A program made the position numbers and the translations under genes. From the NCBI RefSeq assembly GCF_030531065.1, contig NZ_JAUNOQ010000003.1, forward strand, positions 62,001 through 126,000: a stretch of DNA of 64,000 bases, read 5' to 3'. A model generated the notes under the pieces. The model did no database searches, had not been told where the DNA came from, and was given only the letters and a program-made list of their open reading frames with translations. The DNA comes from Phascolarctobacterium sp. (lineage in GTDB: Bacteria > Bacillota > Negativicutes > Acidaminococcales > Acidaminococcaceae). Below, in pieces: positions 1 to 8,555 of the stretch. How positions within the stretch are numbered: the stretch's first letter is position 1; each line of letters begins with the position of its first letter.

Positions 1-167
1 AACAATCATCCCCATGAAAGCCCCATATAAACCTCTTGATGCTCACTGCATAGCAATAATACAGACATTAGCTAAATTATAGGCTATCGCTAAAAATTCG
101 TCAATAAATTTTCACAAGAAAGCATTGACAAAATAAAAATAGCCTCATACTTTTCCTGCAAGCTGCA
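1..167. other. Left-edge non-coding sequence
   Basis: No gene is visible here. The stretch contains the left copy of the repeat that also lies in front of the tRNA-Arg gene. It is followed at about 142-149 by GCCTCATA, which matches the first bases of that tRNA. The minus-strand peptide operon ends at 168 and I see no convincing hairpin plus U-tract terminator after it. Confidence 0.6.
92..133 (+). repeat. Left copy of 42-43 bp repeat flanking the peptide operon
   Basis: This stretch matches 13079-13121 with one single-base gap and two mismatches. It includes the TTGACA that serves as the -35 box of the tRNA-Arg promoter in the right copy. After the repeat this left copy lacks the TATAAT box and keeps only about eight bases resembling the tRNA start, so it looks like a truncated duplicate of the tRNA promoter region. 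The two copies lie just outside the peptide operon. Confidence 0.75.
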
Positions 168-2885
168 TTAAACCAATTGCCGTTTAACCAAAGAGGCGAA
201 TACCCCTCCCATATTTATAAGTTCATAATAACTGCCGCTTTCCACTATGCGCCCCTTGTCCATAACTAAAATACGGTCGACGTTTTGCACGGTACTCAAG
301 CGATGTGCAACGATAATTCTTGTCACACGCATAGCGTCTATACTATCGGACACCTTTTTCTGCGTCACATTGTCCAAAGCGCTGGTGGCCTCGTCCATAA
401 TGATAATCCTAGGATTATTTACCAAAGCACGCGCTAATAAAATCCTTTGCTTCTGCCCGCCGGAAATATTACCGGCGCCCTCGCTGATAATAGTTTCCAT
501 GCCCATGGGCATATTCATAATATCCTTATCCAGCCCTACCTTTTCTGCCGCCTTCCACGCGTCTTCCCTCGTCAAAGGCAGTGTGCCGACTATATTATCA
601 AAAATTCGCCCCGTTAAAAGCCGACCGTTTTGCAAAACCACGCCCATCTGCGAGCGCACCGACGTTATGTCGATGTCCTCTAAATTATATCTGTCATAAT
701 AAATCGCCCCATATGCAGGTTTTTCAAAGCCCAATAACAACCTTATAAGAGTGGACTTGCCGCAGCCGCTTGTCCCGACAATAGCCACCGCCTCTCCCTC
801 TTTAATATGCAGCGTTAAATTATCCAACACCATAGGTGCATTCTCGTCATACCTGAAAGATACTTTTTCTAAATCAATATCTCCGCGTAAAACGCCAACC
901 TCTATATTATCAGAAGCAACCTCCGGAACGGTCTCCAAGACGGGAACCAGTCGCTCAAGATTAGGTTTAATGTTTAACAAATCACTAATCGTTGGCACTA
1001 CAGAAATAATAACGGCATTAAAACCGCTAAAGGCGGCCTGGAAAGCTAAAAAGGTTGCATAATCCATATCCGGATTAGCGCCCTGGGCCGCCGCTTCTTT
1101 AATCCAATGCATGGTCATCGCATAAATTATCAGTGGCAATAAAAATCCCAAAACAGTATTTACCGCTTCAAGATAATTGCGCTGCCTGCGTTTTTTTACG
1201 TTCCAACGCCATTGTTCGCCGAATAATTTGGCCCATAAAGAATACGCTTGCTTTTCCGCGCCAGCTATCCTGAATTTATTCAAGCCGTTAAATATTTGTA
1301 AAACCAAAGCGGTTACCTTGCCGGATGCAATTACTATCTGCCTGTTTATACGCACAATATTATAATATATTACGCCTACAATCAGCAGATAGACAAACCA
1401 CAAGGCCAAAGCGACAACAGTAAGCTTAGCGCTGTAATACAGCATCAATGCCAAACTCCAGAAAGAAAACGCCATATTAAACACAGCGCCGATACTGCTT
1501 CCCATTAACGAGTCGCATATACCGTGAATACTTTCTATACGAGTAAAAAGCTCGCCCACTTGATATTTACGGAAAAAACTCATCGGCAAAGACAGCACCC
1601 GCAGCATAATACCGCTGCTTAATTTTATATCGACGCTATTCTTTATGCGCATGATGGCAATATTGCGCGCATAGCCAATCCCCGCCATAGTAAAAGCGGA
1701 AACCAACAGCACCTGCGTAACCGTGCTCAGCGCCCGCCGATCGTTAATCGGTATTATATCGCTAAAAATAGTTCCTGTAATCAACGGCGTAAGCAGCGGC
1801 ACCATGCCCGCAATAACGCTTATGAGCATAATCGCCGCAAGATCGTGCTTCCAGATATTCCGCAATACAAAGTTCAGCAAATCGCGCAGATTCAATTTAG
1901 GCTGCGTCAAAGCGGCGTAGCATACGAAAAAATTCTCCTGCAGTAATGCCGCTACGCTTTCGTCAACGCTAACCCCCAAAGGCTGGCTGGCGCTATAAGC
2001 TTTATAGCTTGTCGGCGTATCGGGCAGCAAAGCCGCCGGTTCGCCGGTATCCTTCCAAAATCCTATCAGCACGCCGCTATCGTTCCTATACCAAGCGTTA
2101 TCCGGCTTTACCAAGCGCACATATACCCCTAGCCTCCGCAGCATTTTTTGCAGCAAGGATACGGCGTCGCCATTACTGCTTTCCAAATCCTGAAATTTTG
2201 CTACAGGCAAGGCAAAATATCTTGCTACGGCTTTTACCACCAATAAAACAGGTTTACCGCCGTCTTCCAAAGCGTTGGCGGCATAAGCCAGCTCCCGCCG
2301 TTCCGTATGCAATAAATTAGCGGCGGCGGCAGCCATGAGATTATCCTGCTGTTGCGCGCGGTTAACAAAGCTGAGTCTGGCCTGCTCCAGCTTTGCTTTA
2401 AATTCTTGCTGCGCTGCCGCTGCTAAAAGCCGACGGCTGTAGCAAAACTCCAACCAAATAGTTTCTTCCGGTGTTTCGCCTGTCAAGACGTCCTCTGCCT
2501 GGGAAAGTCCGTTGTAGATATCGCTATAACGAAGCCAGCGGCAGTCTTTAGTACTATAAAACCATTGGTTCATTTTGCGCCGCAAATAAGTCAGCTTTTC
2601 TCTTTCAGGCTCCGCCTGCAAAAGCTCCGCCACGGTTATAAAGGCAATCTCGCAATCTTCCAAGGCGGATATGTACAAGCCTATTTCTTTATTGTCCGGT
2701 ACATTAAAAACCAAATGCCCTTCGCCGACCGTCATCAGATAAAGCTGCTGATAGTCTACGCCTTCTTCCCCGCGCGTCAAATAGACTTCCGCCTGCCCGT
2801 GTACGAGCTGGATAATCTGCTCCTCGCCGTACAGCGCGAAGCGCTTTCCCTGAGGCAATACTTCTTTTTTATAAAACTTAAACAC
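168..2885 (-). CDS. NHLM-type peptide export ABC transporter, ATP-binding/permease (ABC2)
   Basis: A 905-residue half-transporter of the NHLM (nitrile-hydratase-leader microcin) type, expected to sit in the inner membrane and help export the peptides encoded upstream. The first 90 or so residues resemble a cyclic-nucleotide-binding/cupin barrel. A long degenerate region follows, then a six-helix membrane domain from about residue 350. The ABC ATPase is complete: Walker A GTSGCGKST near 705, signature ISGGQKQR near 812 and Walker B IIIMDEATSALD near 830. Unlike its partner it has no C39 peptidase domain, which is the usual arrangement of the second NHLM transporter. It is the last gene of the operon, 12 bp after the peptidase-containing transporter. 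Confidence 0.9.
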   Translation of the reverse strand: MFKFYKKEVLPQGKRFALYGEEQIIQLVHGQAEVYLTRGEEGVDYQQLYLMTVGEGHLVFNVPDNKEIGLYISALEDCEIAFITVAELLQAEPEREKLTYLRRKMNQWFYSTKDCRWLRYSDIYNGLSQAEDVLTGETPEETIWLEFCYSRRLLAAAAQQEFKAKLEQARLSFVNRAQQQDNLMAAAAANLLHTERRELAYAANALEDGGKPVLLVVKAVARYFALPVAKFQDLESSNGDAVSLLQKMLRRLGVYVRLVKPDNAWYRNDSGVLIGFWKDTGEPAALLPDTPTSYKAYSASQPLGVSVDESVAALLQENFFVCYAALTQPKLNLRDLLNFVLRNIWKHDLAAIMLISVIAGMVPLLTPLITGTIFSDIIPINDRRALSTVTQVLLVSAFTMAGIGYARNIAIMRIKNSVDIKLSSGIMLRVLSLPMSFFRKYQVGELFTRIESIHGICDSLMGSSIGAVFNMAFSFWSLALMLYYSAKLTVVALALWFVYLLIVGVIYYNIVRINRQIVIASGKVTALVLQIFNGLNKFRIAGAEKQAYSLWAKLFGEQWRWNVKKRRQRNYLEAVNTVLGFLLPLIIYAMTMHWIKEAAAQGANPDMDYATFLAFQAAFSGFNAVIISVVPTISDLLNIKPNLERLVPVLETVPEVASDNIEVGVLRGDIDLEKVSFRYDENAPMVLDNLTLHIKEGEAVAIVGTSGCGKSTLIRLLLGFEKPAYGAIYYDRYNLEDIDITSVRSQMGVVLQNGRLLTGRIFDNIVGTLPLTREDAWKAAEKVGLDKDIMNMPMGMETIISEGAGNISGGQKQRILLARALVNNPRIIIMDEATSALDNVTQKKVSDSIDAMRVTRIIVAHRLSTVQNVDRILVMDKGRIVESGSYYELINMGGVFASLVKRQLV

Positions 2886-2897
2886 GTTATTGCCTCC

Positions 2898-5051
2898 TCA
2901 ATTTTCCACCAGCACGCGATAAAGACCCGCTTGCGCCATCAGCTCGTCATGAGTGCCGCGCTGTATTATCTTGCCCTTATCCATAACGATAATTTCGTCG
3001 CAATCGCGAATCGTACTCAACCTATGGGCTACAATTAAGCAGGAACAGCCGCGCCTGCGGATATTGTCCAACACTCTTTTTTCCGTAAGCGGGTCTAAAG
3101 CGCTTGTCGCCTCGTCCAAAACCAGCATTGCCGGATTATGCACCAAAGCGCGCGCCAGCTCCATTCTTTGCCGTTGCCCGCCGCTGAAATTCTTGCCGCC
3201 TTCGTCTACAGGCGCTTCATAACCGCCGTCAAGCTGCATAATAGTTTCGTCGATTTCCGCGTCTATCGCGGCTTCGCGCACATCCTTCGGCGTAATATTT
3301 TCGTCAAATAAGGTTATATTATCGCGTACCGAACCGGAAAAGAGAAATATTTCCTGATTAACAGCCGCGACGCCGTACGAAAGCAAATTTCTATTTAACT
3401 GTTGCCGTTCATAGCCGTCAAATAAAATTTTCCCGTCCCACGGTTTTTCTTCCCCTAAAACTAATTTTGCAACCGTTGACTTACCGCAGCCGCTGCCGCC
3501 TACCAAAGCGACCCAACGCCCCGGCCGCAAGTGCAAATTAAAATTTTCCAGTAACGGCGCAGATAATTTACTGTAGCCAAAAGTAAGGTTTTCCATACGC
3601 AGCTCGCCGCTAAAATAATCCTTCTGCGCCGTATTTTCCGAAGAATTATATAAGTAATCGTCCTTAGGGTAATTATAAATATCGTCCAAACGCCTCAGCA
3701 TCATTTCGGTATTTTGCAGCCCCTGTCCTAAGGACAGCAATTTATTAACAGGCTCAGAAAAATTTCCCATAAGCATTTTAAAAGCTATAAAAGTACCGGC
3801 TGATAAAACTCCGTCCATGATTTGAAAGCCGCCGATAGTCATAATTAAAGCCACGTTAACGCCGCCCAAAAATTCCGGCAGCAAGCTTACGTTTTGACTG
3901 ATAAACTGAATCTTTTGGCTTTCCTTCATCATTTTATTTTGCGCCCCGGACCATTTAGCAAAAAAGTCCGCTTCATTGCCGTTAGCCTTTAACGTATCGA
4001 TGGACTGCAAGCCGTTGATGGTAATGGCCTGCAAAACGCCGTTTTCCTGCAGCATGAGCATGGCTTTTTCCATAATAAAGCTGCGCATTTTAAACAAAAC
4101 GGCAATATTGAGAGCGCTGAACAACAAGCCAATCAGCGTAAGGGTTATGCTGTACTGGAACAGCAGCGCCAAATAAAAAATAGCAATAAACGTATCTATA
4201 ACGGCAGTAGCTGCCTGCCGCGTCAGCATATCGGCTACCGATAAATTAAAGCCTATTCTGGAAGCTATTTCTCCCGCATGACGCTGCTGGAAAAAGCTGC
4301 CTGGCAAATGCAAAATATGCCACAAGAATCTTCCGGAATCCTGCAAGGTCAGCTTCGTTTGCCAGCGCGTCAGGCTCCATGAACGCAGACCCACTAAAAA
4401 AGCCTGCACTATACCCGTAAACGCCAACGCCAATAAAACGTTAAAATTCCAATCGGCATGACGCATAGTGATTACGTCGTCTAAAAACGTTTCGCTGATT
4501 GCAGGTATAGCTAAACCCGGCACGACCATGCACAAGCTTAAAATACTGATAAACAACGTCGCTTTGCGATCAGCTAACAGCTTCTGCCCTAAAACGCGAC
4601 GTATATTATATTTTTTGCCGCCTGGCTTAAACGCCGCATCGGGCTCCATGTGCAGCGCGATACCGGTATACGAATAGCAAAATTTTTTAAAATCAATCGT
4701 TCTGTGCCCCGCCGCAGGGTCGTTAAGATAAACCTTATCACCCTCTATTCCCTCTAAAACTACAAAATGATTAAATTCCCAATGCAAAATTGCGGGCCAC
4801 GGTTTATCGCGCAAGCTTTCCGCCTTCCAGCGAAATCCGCTCGCCTTCATATTATAATTTCTCGCGGCTTTTACAATGTTCAGCGCCTTACTTCCGTCGC
4901 GGCCGATGCCGCAGTCCTGACGTAATTGCTCCAATGGCACCCACAAGCCGTAATAAGCCAAAACCATAGCTAAAGACGCGGCGCCGCATTCCACAGCCTC
5001 CATTTGCAGAATGGACGGCGTTTTAACATGTTTTCTTTTTTTATCAGTCAT
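2898..5051 (-). CDS. NHLM-type C39 peptidase-containing ABC transporter (ABC1)
   Basis: Bifunctional exporter that would cut precursors after a double glycine and move the released part across the inner membrane. The N-terminal C39 peptidase shows its catalytic Cys in VECGAAS near residue 22, the His in FNHFVVLEG and the Asp in NDPAAG. A membrane domain follows, then an ATPase with Walker A GGSGCGKST near 517, FSGGQRQR near 624 and LVLDEATSALD near 647. I chose the ATG at 5051 (717 residues). It overlaps the end of the preceding adaptor gene by a few bases, which is typical of translational coupling. An upstream in-frame ATG at 5111 would add 20 residues unlike the family. The double-glycine precursors in the same operon are its obvious substrates. 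Confidence 0.92.
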   Translation of the reverse strand: MTDKKRKHVKTPSILQMEAVECGAASLAMVLAYYGLWVPLEQLRQDCGIGRDGSKALNIVKAARNYNMKASGFRWKAESLRDKPWPAILHWEFNHFVVLEGIEGDKVYLNDPAAGHRTIDFKKFCYSYTGIALHMEPDAAFKPGGKKYNIRRVLGQKLLADRKATLFISILSLCMVVPGLAIPAISETFLDDVITMRHADWNFNVLLALAFTGIVQAFLVGLRSWSLTRWQTKLTLQDSGRFLWHILHLPGSFFQQRHAGEIASRIGFNLSVADMLTRQAATAVIDTFIAIFYLALLFQYSITLTLIGLLFSALNIAVLFKMRSFIMEKAMLMLQENGVLQAITINGLQSIDTLKANGNEADFFAKWSGAQNKMMKESQKIQFISQNVSLLPEFLGGVNVALIMTIGGFQIMDGVLSAGTFIAFKMLMGNFSEPVNKLLSLGQGLQNTEMMLRRLDDIYNYPKDDYLYNSSENTAQKDYFSGELRMENLTFGYSKLSAPLLENFNLHLRPGRWVALVGGSGCGKSTVAKLVLGEEKPWDGKILFDGYERQQLNRNLLSYGVAAVNQEIFLFSGSVRDNITLFDENITPKDVREAAIDAEIDETIMQLDGGYEAPVDEGGKNFSGGQRQRMELARALVHNPAMLVLDEATSALDPLTEKRVLDNIRRRGCSCLIVAHRLSTIRDCDEIIVMDKGKIIQRGTHDELMAQAGLYRVLVEN

Positions 5052-6003
5052 TGCGCAACCAATTGCTGAGCTTGCCGAAAACTTTGCTGATAGGAGGCTT
5101 TCTTTCGACAATTATCATCCCGCTGTAAACGCTGCCGGGAGTAACCATAATATTATTATCAATCACCGACGACCATAAATATCCGCTGCTATTATCCTTA
5201 TCACGAATCAATTCCACATGGATTTCCATCGCCGCTCCGTCGCATTTTTCCAACGCCACGTCCGCCAGCGCTTTGTTGCCTAACGTCTTGACCATACGCT
5301 CCGCGCTCACGGGATATTCCGAAGTTTCGCGTACTATCCCCAGCAAGCTACCGTATTCCGAAGCGTCGATATCGTTAGGCTGCATTTGCACAACCATGCC
5401 CGGCTTAACCTTTTTGCCGCCTGCAGCCGGAGCATACATTACGCCGTGCATATCGTTGCTCTTCTGGTCGCGGCGAACGGAAAATAAATCCGTTCCTGCG
5501 CCGACAACAGACCCATCGGTTATTTTTATTTCGCTGACGATGCCGTCGAACGGGCTGTACACATAACGGTAAGTATCGTATTTTTGCGTAATACTATCGT
5601 ATTGCGCTAAGCTCGACATAGCGTCGGTATTTGATTTTGCCAGGCCGATACTATATTCGGCCATAATTTTATCCTCCGCCAAATCCGGCTGCTGCAATAC
5701 CGCCAGCAAATCTCCCGCCTTAACGCGCGCGCCTTTATGAACATAAATTTTTTCTATCTGTCCCGAACTCAAACTTTCTACATTAACTATACCGCCGGAA
5801 TCGACGAGCATACCAAAGCCGTTGACTTTTTCGGCAATAACGCCGAAGACAGACCACACGCAAACGGATAATACCAATAACGCTACCGCAAGCAAAGCCG
5901 CCCAGCCGCCCAAAGGAATAATCGTCAGCAGGGAATCCATCTGATCCGGATTGCGTAAACGCTCCAAGGCCTGACTGCTAAAAAGCTTCTCTGATTCCTT
6001 CAC
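5044..6003 (-). CDS. NHLM-type HlyD-family secretion protein
   Basis: Periplasmic adaptor (membrane fusion protein) of 319 residues. It has one N-terminal membrane helix (about 30-52), followed by a lipoyl/barrel-sandwich half (GQIEKIYVHKGARVKAGD). The matching second half, SPFDGIVSEIKITDGSVVGAG, comes after an unusually short connector, so there is little or no alpha-helical hairpin. This compact form is characteristic of NHLM-system adaptors. It overlaps the genes on both sides (26 bp with the upstream adaptor, 8 bp with the peptidase transporter), so the export genes form a tightly coupled block. In a diderm cell it would link the ABC transporter to the periplasm or an outer-membrane channel encoded elsewhere; no TolC-like gene is in the window. 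Confidence 0.88.
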   Translation of the reverse strand: MKESEKLFSSQALERLRNPDQMDSLLTIIPLGGWAALLAVALLVLSVCVWSVFGVIAEKVNGFGMLVDSGGIVNVESLSSGQIEKIYVHKGARVKAGDLLAVLQQPDLAEDKIMAEYSIGLAKSNTDAMSSLAQYDSITQKYDTYRYVYSPFDGIVSEIKITDGSVVGAGTDLFSVRRDQKSNDMHGVMYAPAAGGKKVKPGMVVQMQPNDIDASEYGSLLGIVRETSEYPVSAERMVKTLGNKALADVALEKCDGAAMEIHVELIRDKDNSSGYLWSSVIDNNIMVTPGSVYSGMIIVERKPPISKVFGKLSNWLRND

Positions 6004-7165
6004 GCCTGTACACCTCCACCTTCGCGCCTTCCTGCAAGCCTTCCTTGCCGGAAATTATAACCTCGTCGCCTTCCTCAAGCCCACTTAAAATTTCTGTATA
6101 TGTATCGTTAGCAGCGCCCGTAGTTACCTTTCGTAACTGCAGGCGTTTGTTTTCATCCACAATAAACGCTGCCTTTCGCTCATCGTCGATATTGAAAAGC
6201 GCTTTATTATCTACGCACAACGCTTTATAGCTAATAGCGTCGACTATTTTTACATCTCTATATACGCCCGTTTCCAAAAGCCCGGCTCTGTTGTCAACCT
6301 TCCAAGTGATAGTATAAATAGGAGCCTCCACATCTAAAGGCGGTTCTGTTTCCGCCAACGCAAGCTTAACTTTATTTTCTATATTCTGCCCCTGCAGCTT
6401 ATATGAAGAATCAAAACCTTTTTCCAAAAAATCCGCTTCATTAAACACTAAATATTGTTCCGATTCGGACAAGCGTAAATTCTTGACGTCCCTATAGGAA
6501 AGATTTTTTTGAAAATAAAGCTCGCGAAAATCTCCGATTAAAGCGACGGACTGACCCTTCTGCACATAATCGCCTTTTTCGGCGTATAAGAGTAGCGCTT
6601 CGCCGTCCAGCGGAGCTGTAACCGCCTGATTGCCGTGCATATTTTTTAATTGCTGGTATTCCGCTTCCAAAACCTCTACCTCGGTGGCGGCGGCTTTAGC
6701 CGCCGCTATATAAGAATCGTATTCCGAACGCGAAACTGCGCCAACCTTCACCAACGTCGCCCTGCGCTCCTTATCCGCCTCAACCTTGACATATTCCGCC
6801 TGCGCCGCCGCTATCTTGCTTTGCAGCTTGGACAATTCCAAATCCATATCGTCGTTATGGATTTTATATAAAACCTGCCCGCGTTTTACCGCTTGGCTCT
6901 TTTGCACATAAACGTCCGTCACCCTGCCTTCAACGCGGGCGACGACGTCCGTCATGGTTTCGGAAAATAATTTTATACTGCCATAGCTGTACTGAGGCGC
7001 CAACATCCTGTAGCCTACTTCGGCTACTGTCAACGAATGAGCGCGTTCCTCCATCATTTTAGCTATGTTGTTTTCACTTTTAATATTCAAATAAAACCCA
7101 TAAACAACGAGCGCAGCGCTCAACGCAATAACGCCGCCCACCGCGTAAAGAAAATATTTTTTCAT
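5978..7165 (-). CDS. HlyD/RND-type periplasmic adaptor protein
   Basis: A second adaptor, 395 residues, with an N-terminal membrane anchor (about 5-25). A lipoyl half-motif near VEGRVTDVYVQKSQAVKRGQ is followed by a coiled-coil hairpin (about 130-195) and the second lipoyl half, TAPLDGEALLLYAEKGDYVQKGQ. Beta-barrel and membrane-proximal domains end in ILSGLEEGDEVIISGKEG. This is the full-length adaptor architecture, in contrast to the compact NHLM adaptor that follows it, so this export block has two different adaptors. It begins about 90 bp after the last short double-glycine peptide. Which transporter it pairs with cannot be told from sequence. Confidence 0.85.
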   Translation of the reverse strand: MKKYFLYAVGGVIALSAALVVYGFYLNIKSENNIAKMMEERAHSLTVAEVGYRMLAPQYSYGSIKLFSETMTDVVARVEGRVTDVYVQKSQAVKRGQVLYKIHNDDMDLELSKLQSKIAAAQAEYVKVEADKERRATLVKVGAVSRSEYDSYIAAAKAAATEVEVLEAEYQQLKNMHGNQAVTAPLDGEALLLYAEKGDYVQKGQSVALIGDFRELYFQKNLSYRDVKNLRLSESEQYLVFNEADFLEKGFDSSYKLQGQNIENKVKLALAETEPPLDVEAPIYTITWKVDNRAGLLETGVYRDVKIVDAISYKALCVDNKALFNIDDERKAAFIVDENKRLQLRKVTTGAANDTYTEILSGLEEGDEVIISGKEGLQEGAKVEVYRREGIREAF

Positions 7166-7208
7166 AATTCCAATCCTTAAATCCCATGGCTTTATTCCGG
7201 TGTTTTAA

Positions 7209-7254
7209 CTATTCGGCCGTTTTCCAAACTACCGGTCGTTCAAGCCCGGCTCTT
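7209..7254 (-). pseudogene. Out-of-frame remnant of the conserved peptide tail
   Basis: Directly after the TGA of the 75-residue peptide, the next reading frame continues and ends in ERPVVWKTAE followed by TAG. The same type of ending (PVIWKTED, SVIWETKN) closes the other two short peptides in frame. The simplest reading is that the 75-residue gene has suffered a frameshift between about 7261 and 7290. A base-calling error would look the same. Confidence 0.55.
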
Positions 7255-7482
7255 TCACCATTCTCCTGAACGTAAAAGGTTTTCCACCTTTTTCAAGTTA
7301 CTATCCTCCAACTCCTTTTTCATTTTGTTTAACATAAAAGTATCCGTCGAGTAGCTGCCGCCTAAGCCCGCTCGTTTCACCCCGCTACATTCTATACTGC
7401 CGCCGCCTGCTACCGCTTCCATTTCTTTTTCCGTAAGCTGTTCATTTTTGGCATTGGCGATAAATTCTTTGTTCCCCTCCAT
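7255..7482 (-). CDS. Double-glycine leader peptide precursor A (C-terminus probably frameshifted)
   Basis: Small precursor of 75 residues. Residues 1-28 form a leader, NKEFIANAKNEQLTEKEMEAVAGG, nearly identical to those of the two neighbouring short peptides and ending in the double glycine recognised by C39 peptidases. The rest (one Cys, several Gly, then a charged helix-like stretch) is unlike the other two cores. The reading frame stops at SGEW, and the conserved V-V/I-W-K-T ending lies just beyond in another frame. The start follows an AAGGA-type ribosome site. It is the last of seven precursor genes before the export genes. Function of the mature peptide is unknown; bacteriocin or signal are both possible. 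Confidence 0.75.
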   Translation of the reverse strand: MEGNKEFIANAKNEQLTEKEMEAVAGGGSIECSGVKRAGLGGSYSTDTFMLNKMKKELEDSNLKKVENLLRSGEW

Positions 7483-7512
7483 AATGGCCCTTCCTTTCGT
7501 TTATACTTTTAT

Positions 7513-7689
7513 TTAATTCTTGGTTTCCCAAATTACCGACTTTTTCGCTTCCTCCTCTAGTATCCTAATCAGCTCTTTGGGTTTCTGAAACTCCAGCTTA
7601 TAGAGGCTGCCGCCTGCTACCGCTTCCATTTCTTCGTTCGTAAGCTGCTCGCTTTTAGCATTAGCGATAAATTCTTTGTTCTTTTCCAT
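7513..7689 (-). CDS. Double-glycine leader peptide precursor B (58 aa)
   Basis: Short gene read directly from the minus strand. The 58-residue product begins MEKNKEFIANAKSEQLTNEE and continues to the double glycine at residues 26-27. The leader is almost identical to those of peptides A and C. The 31-residue core has no Cys and is Leu/Glu/Lys-rich, ending AKKSVIWETKN. The start has an AAGGA ribosome site 8-9 bases upstream. The K-S-V-I-W spacing at the end equals the Lys-x3-Trp spacing found in streptide, which is suggestive because a radical SAM enzyme sits in the operon, but no crosslink can be claimed. Too short for many gene callers. Confidence 0.8.
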   Translation of the reverse strand: MEKNKEFIANAKSEQLTNEEMEAVAGGSLYKLEFQKPKELIRILEEEAKKSVIWETKN

Positions 7690-7717
7690 AATAATCCTTC
7701 CTTTCGTTAATATTTCT

Positions 7718-7873
7718 TTAATCCTCGGTTTTCCAAATTACCGGCTTTTTCACTTCGCTCAAGAAAGCTGGCGCCTTAACTCTCAACTTTAAGTCGCTAC
7801 CCCCTGCTACCTTTTCCATTTCCTCGTTCGTAAGCTGCTCATTTTTGGCATGATCGATAAATTTTTTGTCCAT
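7718..7873 (-). CDS. Double-glycine leader peptide precursor C (51 aa)
   Basis: Short gene read directly from the minus strand. It encodes 51 residues: MDKKFIDHAKNEQLTNEEME, then a double glycine at residues 24-25, then a 26-residue core ending VKKPVIWKTED. It has an AGGAGGTAATGA-type ribosome site directly upstream of the ATG. Leader and C-terminal motif are shared with precursors A and B, while the middle of the core differs, so these three form a paralogous family. It lies 21 bp after the last crystallin-like precursor and is probably on the same transcript. The product is likely cut and exported by the C39 transporter of the operon. Confidence 0.8.
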   Translation of the reverse strand: MDKKFIDHAKNEQLTNEEMEKVAGGSDLKLRVKAPAFLSEVKKPVIWKTED

Positions 7874-7893
7874 AATTCATTACCTCCTTAACC

Positions 7894-8526
7894 CTAAAAA
7901 TCCCTCGCCACGAATTTTCCACAGCCGGGAGCGTGGATATCGCATTTATTGCATTTCTTGCCGCCGGCCACCGCCAGCAAATCATCGTCCGTTAATTCTT
8001 CTTTGATGCCGAAGTTAATGCGCACGTCGTCCTGTCCCAAAGTAAACAGCAGAACCTTAGCGTATCCGTCAATTTTTTCGTCGACTACGCATTCCTCGTT
8101 TTCAAAAATTCTTACGGCGTGTCCATCCTCAACATTACCTGCAAACACCGCGTAAAAACCGCGCGGTACGATTACTTTATCGAACTCTTTTAATTCCGCC
8201 GCCATGTATTCGCCCTCCGGCAACGCTTTAACAGCCTCGCCTTTGATTCCTTGGGCGTAAGTTTCTATCACCGCTAATTTAGGAACAAAAGGAATTTTTA
8301 TGTCCGCACAATCCTTATCGACGGTAAAATTTTTGCCGCTGCCGTCGGCATTTTCATAAAACGCCGCTCGCGTAAAATCCGCAACCTTAACGGAACCGAC
8401 GACGGAAAAATCTCCGGCGCTATACTCGCCGCGTTTTAAGCGATTGCAATTTCCCTGATAAAAAGCTTTAGCAAAAATTTGCACAAAGCTCGCGCTTTCG
8501 CTGCTGTTTATAAAACGCATTGCCAC
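7894..8526 (-). CDS. Beta/gamma-crystallin-like peptide precursor 1 (core C-x2-C-x6-C)
   Basis: A 210-residue precursor. Residues about 13-72 and 84-150 each read like a beta/gamma-crystallin domain: YQGNCNRLKRGEY and FYENADGSGKNFTVDKDC in the first, IKGEAVKALPEGEY and VPRGFYAVFAG in the second. A leader-like stretch follows (FGIKEELTDDDLLAVAGG, glycines at 188-189) and then a 21-residue Lys/Cys tail with CNKC and PGC. The tail is the likely mature peptide and the double glycine the C39 cut site. It is the most diverged of the three two-domain copies. No signal peptide is seen. That the crystallin-like part works as an oversized leader or carrier is inference; it could also be a separate product. 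Confidence 0.8.
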   Translation of the reverse strand: MAMRFINSSESASFVQIFAKAFYQGNCNRLKRGEYSAGDFSVVGSVKVADFTRAAFYENADGSGKNFTVDKDCADIKIPFVPKLAVIETYAQGIKGEAVKALPEGEYMAAELKEFDKVIVPRGFYAVFAGNVEDGHAVRIFENEECVVDEKIDGYAKVLLFTLGQDDVRINFGIKEELTDDDLLAVAGGKKCNKCDIHAPGCGKFVARDF

Positions 8527-8555
8527 TCCCCTCCCTAAATTTTATTTTTCAAACG

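Noticed and set aside
141-150. A second tRNA-Arg at the left repeat
   Set aside because: Only the first eight or so bases resemble the tRNA; D, anticodon and T arms are missing and the -10 box is lost.
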